From: Rhodothermia bacterium
GTDB taxonomy: Bacteria > Bacteroidota > Rhodothermia > Rhodothermales > JABDKH01
Direction of reading: 5' to 3'
NCBI GenBank assembly: GCA_018679295.1
Contig: JAHHLP010000387.1
Location: 1-9,881, forward strand
DNA length: 9,881 nucleotides
The position numbers were made by a program, and so were the translations under genes. Position 1 is the first letter of the stretch, and the number at the start of each line of letters is the position of its first letter. Under the pieces are notes generated by a model, which saw only the letters and a program-made list of their open reading frames with translations, had not been told where the DNA came from and ran no database searches. Shown piece after piece: positions 5,956 to 9,881 of this stretch.

Positions 5956-8373
5956 CTACTCCAGGAACAGGTCCTTCTCCTTCTCGGCCGATTGACCCGA
6001 TACTTTGTCCCGGACCTTGACGCGGAGCGTGTAAACGCCTGGCTCCTGATTCGACGCGTCAAGAATCAGGTACTGATGGTCGTCCGGCGTCGAACCCGCG
6101 ACGGGGAGAGATACAGACACGCCCTTTTCACCCCCGCCGAAGATGCCCCGAACCACGCCGGCGATTCCTTTCCTGTCATCCTTCGGGGCGAGCACCGCCT
6201 CGACTTCGAAATCCGTTCCGGCATCCGGCTTCTGCTCGAGGCCGTACACCTCGAAATAGAGATAGATCGGCTGTTCGTGGTTAAATACACTCCACGGCGC
6301 CGGCATTATGGAGAGACCGCTTCGTACCAGATCAGCGCCACCCAACGGCTCGCCTGTCGGAGTCTCCTCTACCCGATAGGCCAATAGTACGTCGCTCATA
6401 GCCAACCGGTCAGCGGGAAACTCCGGTATCTCGACGGCTCGACGCTGCACGGCTACCGTTCCTCCGGAGGCAGTCTCGAACTCGACGGAAACGTCATGCG
6501 CCCCGCTGCCGGACGTAAGCTTTTCCGTCGAGACCCACAGGTGCGTCTCATCAAAGTCGATGATCTGCGCCGTGCGTAAACCGTATAGCGTCTTTCTGCG
6601 CTCAACGACGATGTCTCTCTTGTCGTTGATCAGGAACGTGCCAACGTTTGCTGTTAGCTCTATAACGTCGGATCCAGCGTCGTATTCGTTGACCGGGACT
6701 CCATAGTGCACGTAGGTATCCGTCTCGTCATCATTCTTGAAGGAAGTCACGAGGAATGGAAGGTCGATCTTGCGGCCGGGAGCTTCATACTGATACAAGT
6801 CGGGGCGTTGCCGGAAGATCTCCTTCGATCTGATCTCGTAGTCATTGAGCCAGGCCGCACCCGCTCGCCCGTTTGATATCGCGTCCGCCGGTGGGCTGTA
6901 GAAACGGAATCGCCCGTTGTTAAACGGGTCTTCGAATACAAAACGGAAGTCGCCGTACTCCCAGATGTTGTAGCGATTGGATTCCTCTACGAGATCGGCC
7001 GAGAATTCCACGACCTCGACGCTTCCAAACAGCGCCGTCGATATCACGCGCCGATCGTTGACCGACCCGGTCGCAACCCATGTTACGTCGGCCCTGGGGA
7101 TGCCGTACCGAATCAGGATCTTCCCGCGATCAGTCTCCCAGCCGCGCTTGTCGACATCAGGAGCAGAGTACAGGAGATCGGCATACACGATCCGGGAGTA
7201 ATGCTCAAGCTTGCGCTCATTATAAGGAGTAAGATATCGCGGATCCTTACTCGTCCAGAATCGAGCAGCGTAGGCAGTCGGGTCGGATCGATAGTCGGAA
7301 CGTTCGCCGTCCGGTAGTATCAAGTCGATGGATTCGTATACGCCACGTTCTTGCGACTCCATCAGATCCAGCGCCTTATTAAAGCTGACTGATGCACCGG
7401 ACGCATCACCTGCCTTGTAGAGCGAGTAGCCGAGGTTGGAGAAAATGAACGAGTCCTCGGGAAAATATCGAAGCATCCGCCCGAGCAGAGCGAGCGACCG
7501 CTGCATGTCGTTTCGGAGTACGTGTATACGTAGTAGGTTCTCGTAAACACTGCGGCGTCTCGGGTCCGTCTCGAGAGATTTCTCAAGATGATGCACCGCG
7601 CGAGCGTAAGCCTTCTCGGCACGCACTTTCAAATCCTGAATCGCATAACCCTGACTCTGAAAGGTCTCCAGATCGAACTGATCGTCGAAGTTGAATTCCT
7701 GATTATCGAAATCCGGGAAGAGCCGCACCGGAGTCGTCGGATTAATCTGAAGTGGCGGTCCACCAAGGGTTGGCGCATCGCTTTCAAGGATGGATGAATC
7801 GAACTCTGGTGCTTCGGGCTCAGCTTTCTCGTAATCTGGATTTACGAATCGCAAATAAGGAATCGAAATCGCGTTCCTGTAGCGCCAGAAGTCCCGAATA
7901 TGGAGGATCCCCAGTTCTTCGTGAGCGAAAGCGTTCGTCGAATCGAGTTCGAGTATCTCCCGCGCAAGCCGAACCCGCTTAGATTCCCTAATCTTCTCAA
8001 CAATGAAATTGCTCGCCTCAGTTCTCAACTGCTCGAGACGAGCTACCAGATACTGTATGTTGTTGGGTTCGAGCTCAAGAGCCTTATCTATTTCTTTTCC
8101 GGCCCGCTTCACGTCGCGTAACGGCGTCTCAAAGTAAATCCGTGCAAGTAGAAAATGGGCTTCCGCGTTCTGTGGATCCTGATCGAGAACACGCTCAAAG
8201 GTGTTAGCAGCATCCTGAAAGCGTTCCTCGCGAAACGCCATGATCCCCTCCGTCATGAGGTCAGCGTCTTGACCAAACGCCGGCACGGCCGGTGTGAACG
8301 CAAATGCTGCGAACAAGAAGATCGTGGCGCGCCGTATCACGCTGTTTATCGAGTCTGCTTTCATCTTTTCCAT
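5956..8373 (-). CDS. Exported TPR and GWxTD-domain protein (complete paralogue)
   Basis: Function unknown. It belongs to the GWxTD family, exported or envelope proteins with no established activity. From the ATG at 8373 it has 805 residues. Residues 1-35 look like a Sec signal peptide: basic (RR), hydrophobic ATIFLFAAFAF, probable cut near AFG/QD. There is no lipobox Cys. TPR repeats occupy about 36-104, 148-167 and 253-338. An acidic, Pro/Phe/Asp-rich spacer (about 178-250) splits them. The GWxTD domain follows: FWTSKDPRYLTPYNERKLEH (372-391), GWETDRGKILIRYGIP (411-426), and YNIWEYGDFRFVFEDP near 468-483. Then come a second YGVP motif (557-560), a beta-rich region and an ending with GVYTLRVKVRD, like family C-termini. 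An ATG at 8364 and a TTG at 8394, overlapping the previous stop, are alternative starts. It lies 13 bp after a paralogue on the same strand and is probably co-transcribed with it. Confidence 0.88.
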   Translation of the reverse strand: MEKMKADSINSVIRRATIFLFAAFAFTPAVPAFGQDADLMTEGIMAFREERFQDAANTFERVLDQDPQNAEAHFLLARIYFETPLRDVKRAGKEIDKALELEPNNIQYLVARLEQLRTEASNFIVEKIRESKRVRLAREILELDSTNAFAHEELGILHIRDFWRYRNAISIPYLRFVNPDYEKAEPEAPEFDSSILESDAPTLGGPPLQINPTTPVRLFPDFDNQEFNFDDQFDLETFQSQGYAIQDLKVRAEKAYARAVHHLEKSLETDPRRRSVYENLLRIHVLRNDMQRSLALLGRMLRYFPEDSFIFSNLGYSLYKAGDASGASVSFNKALDLMESQERGVYESIDLILPDGERSDYRSDPTAYAARFWTSKDPRYLTPYNERKLEHYSRIVYADLLYSAPDVDKRGWETDRGKILIRYGIPRADVTWVATGSVNDRRVISTALFGSVEVVEFSADLVEESNRYNIWEYGDFRFVFEDPFNNGRFRFYSPPADAISNGRAGAAWLNDYEIRSKEIFRQRPDLYQYEAPGRKIDLPFLVTSFKNDDETDTYVHYGVPVNEYDAGSDVIELTANVGTFLINDKRDIVVERRKTLYGLRTAQIIDFDETHLWVSTEKLTSGSGAHDVSVEFETASGGTVAVQRRAVEIPEFPADRLAMSDVLLAYRVEETPTGEPLGGADLVRSGLSIMPAPWSVFNHEQPIYLYFEVYGLEQKPDAGTDFEVEAVLAPKDDRKGIAGVVRGIFGGGEKGVSVSLPVAGSTPDDHQYLILDASNQEPGVYTLRVKVRDKVSGQSAEKEKDLFLE

Positions 8374-8386
8374 AAGTAGGCGACGG

Positions 8387-9881
8387 TCAGTCAAGTACTA
8401 CAGCACGACCGGTTGTCGCCGTATGTCCAGTTCCTGTTTCGGTTAAACGCAGACCAACGACGTAGGTCCCCTCATCCAAACCCTCCGTGTCGAGGATCAG
8501 ATAACGTGCGTCCCGACCGGCCGAAGCCATCCCGGTGTATCGTACTGATACCGCCTCTTGTTTCGTGTCGACAAATACATCCGTGATGCTGTCCTGTACG
8601 TCGTCTCCGCGCTCGAGGCTCCGAAGTCGGGCCTCTACCTCGATCTCGCCCGATCCCTGATCCCGGATGCCATACGTCTCGAAGTAGAGATAGATTGGCT
8701 GTCCCTGCTCGAACACGCCCCACGGAGCCGGCAACATGGCGTGACCTGAGCGAACCAACCACGAATCGCCAGTTTCGTGAGGTTCTTCCTCAACAAGGTA
8801 GGCTAGAAGTACGTCGCTCAGTACAGGTCGATTCACCGTAGTTGCTGGCGGCCGAACCACGGCTCGTTGGAAACCGACATGGCTGTCTTCTTCACCCCCA
8901 AACTCGACGGCTACCGTGGAGGGTCGAACCGGCGGCAGGGCTGCAGTGCGATGCCACACATCGTACTCGCCCTCATTCGAGACAATCGTATGAGGTTTTC
9001 CTGGCAGCCGTCCCGTGCTACGGCTTAGGATGGTCCCGTTCTCGTCCAGAACAAACAAGCCGGATGGAGGTGGCTTATCAGCCATCGTTCCTCCAGGTAC
9101 AGCTGCGCGCGGAATACCATACGCTACAACTACCTCGGGTCCATCGGTCCCAATAAACGTGCTGGCCAGATATGGGAAAGCCATTCTCCTTCCGTTGGCG
9201 TCATAGACAAAACGCTCGGGCACATCCCGAAACAGACGCTGCGAAATCAAGGCAAAGTCATTCTCGATCGACCTCTCGATCTCGTTGAAGCTCGGCGCCG
9301 CACTCCCTGCCTTTGGAGAATAGAATGTCAGTTTCCCATTCTTTGCTAGCTCCATGAATTTGAAATAGAAGGCACCATAGTGCAGCATCAGATACCGGTC
9401 AAAGCGCGTTGCGTTTTGAGCTTCCGAGACCGGTATCCCGTACCGCACCACGACGCGTCCCGGATCAGTTTCCCAGCCTCGGATGCCGTCCTTCATTCTG
9501 CCAAAGCGCAGATCTGCGTAGGCGAGTCGGGCGAAGTGCTCGAGGCGCCTTTCATTTGTAGGCGTGAGCAGAAAAGGATCCTTTCCCTTCCACCGATCTC
9601 GATCGGCAGAGTTCAGCCGCAGTTCACTGATGAGCAAGGATGCATCCTTGAATACTTTGGCATCCTCCGATTGCATGAGCGAGACGGCCCTGTCGAATGC
9701 TGTTTCCGCTTCATCCAGTTGGCCCGTCCGATAATCGACCACTCCCTTGAAGAGCCATGCTTCGGACTCTTCCGGGACATTGTCGATCATATCGCCCGCC
9801 AGGACGGAAGCGCCTTCTGGGTCCCACTCGAACATCGCAAGCGCCATCAATGCCCGATAGGACGCATGGTCACCTGGGCGC
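8387..9881 (-). CDS. GWxTD-domain protein, N-terminus outside window (second paralogue)
   Basis: Function unknown. The frame stays open to the right edge. Residues before the first TTG/ATG (around 9850) continue the TPR-like helix (DHASYRALMALAMFEW), so the true start lies outside the window. The visible part is 497 residues. It starts with TPR-like helices (about 1-72, including GQLDEAETAFDRAV). The GWxTD domain follows: DPFLLTPTNERRLEHFARLA and GWETDPGRVVVRYGIP (135-150), then YGAFYFKF and KLTFYSP. A second motif EVVVAYGIP (249-257) comes next. The C-terminal region shares SDVLLAY.VEE, LVRSG, PAPW.VF and QPIYLYFE.YG with the downstream gene, and both end in a GxY beta segment and short strand. 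The two are clearly tandem paralogues. This copy lacks an insert of about 28 residues present in the other just after the GWxTD core. It is upstream in the transcript and ends 13 bp before the next ATG, so coupled expression is likely. Its signal peptide cannot be seen. Confidence 0.87.
   Translation of the reverse strand, partial: RPGDHASYRALMALAMFEWDPEGASVLAGDMIDNVPEESEAWLFKGVVDYRTGQLDEAETAFDRAVSLMQSEDAKVFKDASLLISELRLNSADRDRWKGKDPFLLTPTNERRLEHFARLAYADLRFGRMKDGIRGWETDPGRVVVRYGIPVSEAQNATRFDRYLMLHYGAFYFKFMELAKNGKLTFYSPKAGSAAPSFNEIERSIENDFALISQRLFRDVPERFVYDANGRRMAFPYLASTFIGTDGPEVVVAYGIPRAAVPGGTMADKPPPSGLFVLDENGTILSRSTGRLPGKPHTIVSNEGEYDVWHRTAALPPVRPSTVAVEFGGEEDSHVGFQRAVVRPPATTVNRPVLSDVLLAYLVEEEPHETGDSWLVRSGHAMLPAPWGVFEQGQPIYLYFETYGIRDQGSGEIEVEARLRSLERGDDVQDSITDVFVDTKQEAVSVRYTGMASAGRDARYLILDTEGLDEGTYVVGLRLTETGTGHTATTGRAVVLD

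Noticed and set aside
5950..6387. Open frame of 145 codons on the + strand after purE
   Set aside because: It lies almost entirely opposite the conserved C-terminal part of the GWxTD protein. The peptide has no domain and no start signal.
8374..8394. TTG start for the complete GWxTD gene, overlapping the stop of its upstream neighbour by 8 bases
   Set aside because: It is possible as a coupled start, but it adds seven residues (MTDRRLL) ahead of an already normal signal peptide, and ATGs are available at 8373 and 8364. Kept only as an alternative.

Overview
The window looks like a chromosomal segment of a free-living bacterium, most likely from the Bacteroidota/Rhodothermota side of the tree. 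Three observations support this. None of the five gene starts that can be seen has a convincing Shine-Dalgarno sequence. Prephenate dehydrogenase carries a C-terminal ACT domain. Two large exported TPR/GWxTD proteins are present, a family common in Bacteroidota, Rhodothermota, Acidobacteriota and Gemmatimonadota. Base composition is moderately GC-rich. The lineage call is inference. I see no RNA gene, insertion sequence, CRISPR array or phage gene, and no gene-free stretch longer than about 150 bases.

Left part, + strand (1-5804): the 3' end of tyrA (tyrosine biosynthesis), then gcvT (glycine cleavage T-protein), a comB-like 2-phosphosulfolactate phosphatase, ftsK/spoIIIE (DNA translocase at the division septum) and purE (purine biosynthesis). 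All five are core-metabolism or cell-cycle genes and look intact apart from the edge-truncated tyrA. A sigma-70-like promoter (614-642) sits before gcvT. gcvT and comB are 28 bp apart and probably co-transcribed. A compact intrinsic-terminator-like hairpin overlaps the ftsK stop codon, suggesting that purE is a separate unit.

Middle (5805-5955): a short convergent intergenic region with a strong GC-rich hairpin but no T-tract.

Right part, - strand (5956-9881): two tandem paralogous genes, transcribed leftwards and 13 bp apart. The downstream one is complete (about 805 aa, with a signal peptide, TPR repeats, a GWxTD domain and a beta-rich C-terminus). The upstream one runs off the right edge. 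The two share a collinear architecture down to their last residues, so they arose by tandem duplication and have since diverged. Their function is not known. They are the least-described part of the window and the best candidate for a new cell-envelope system. Within each protein the YGIP-type strand motif of the GWxTD core recurs about 110-140 residues later, which hints at an internal duplication.
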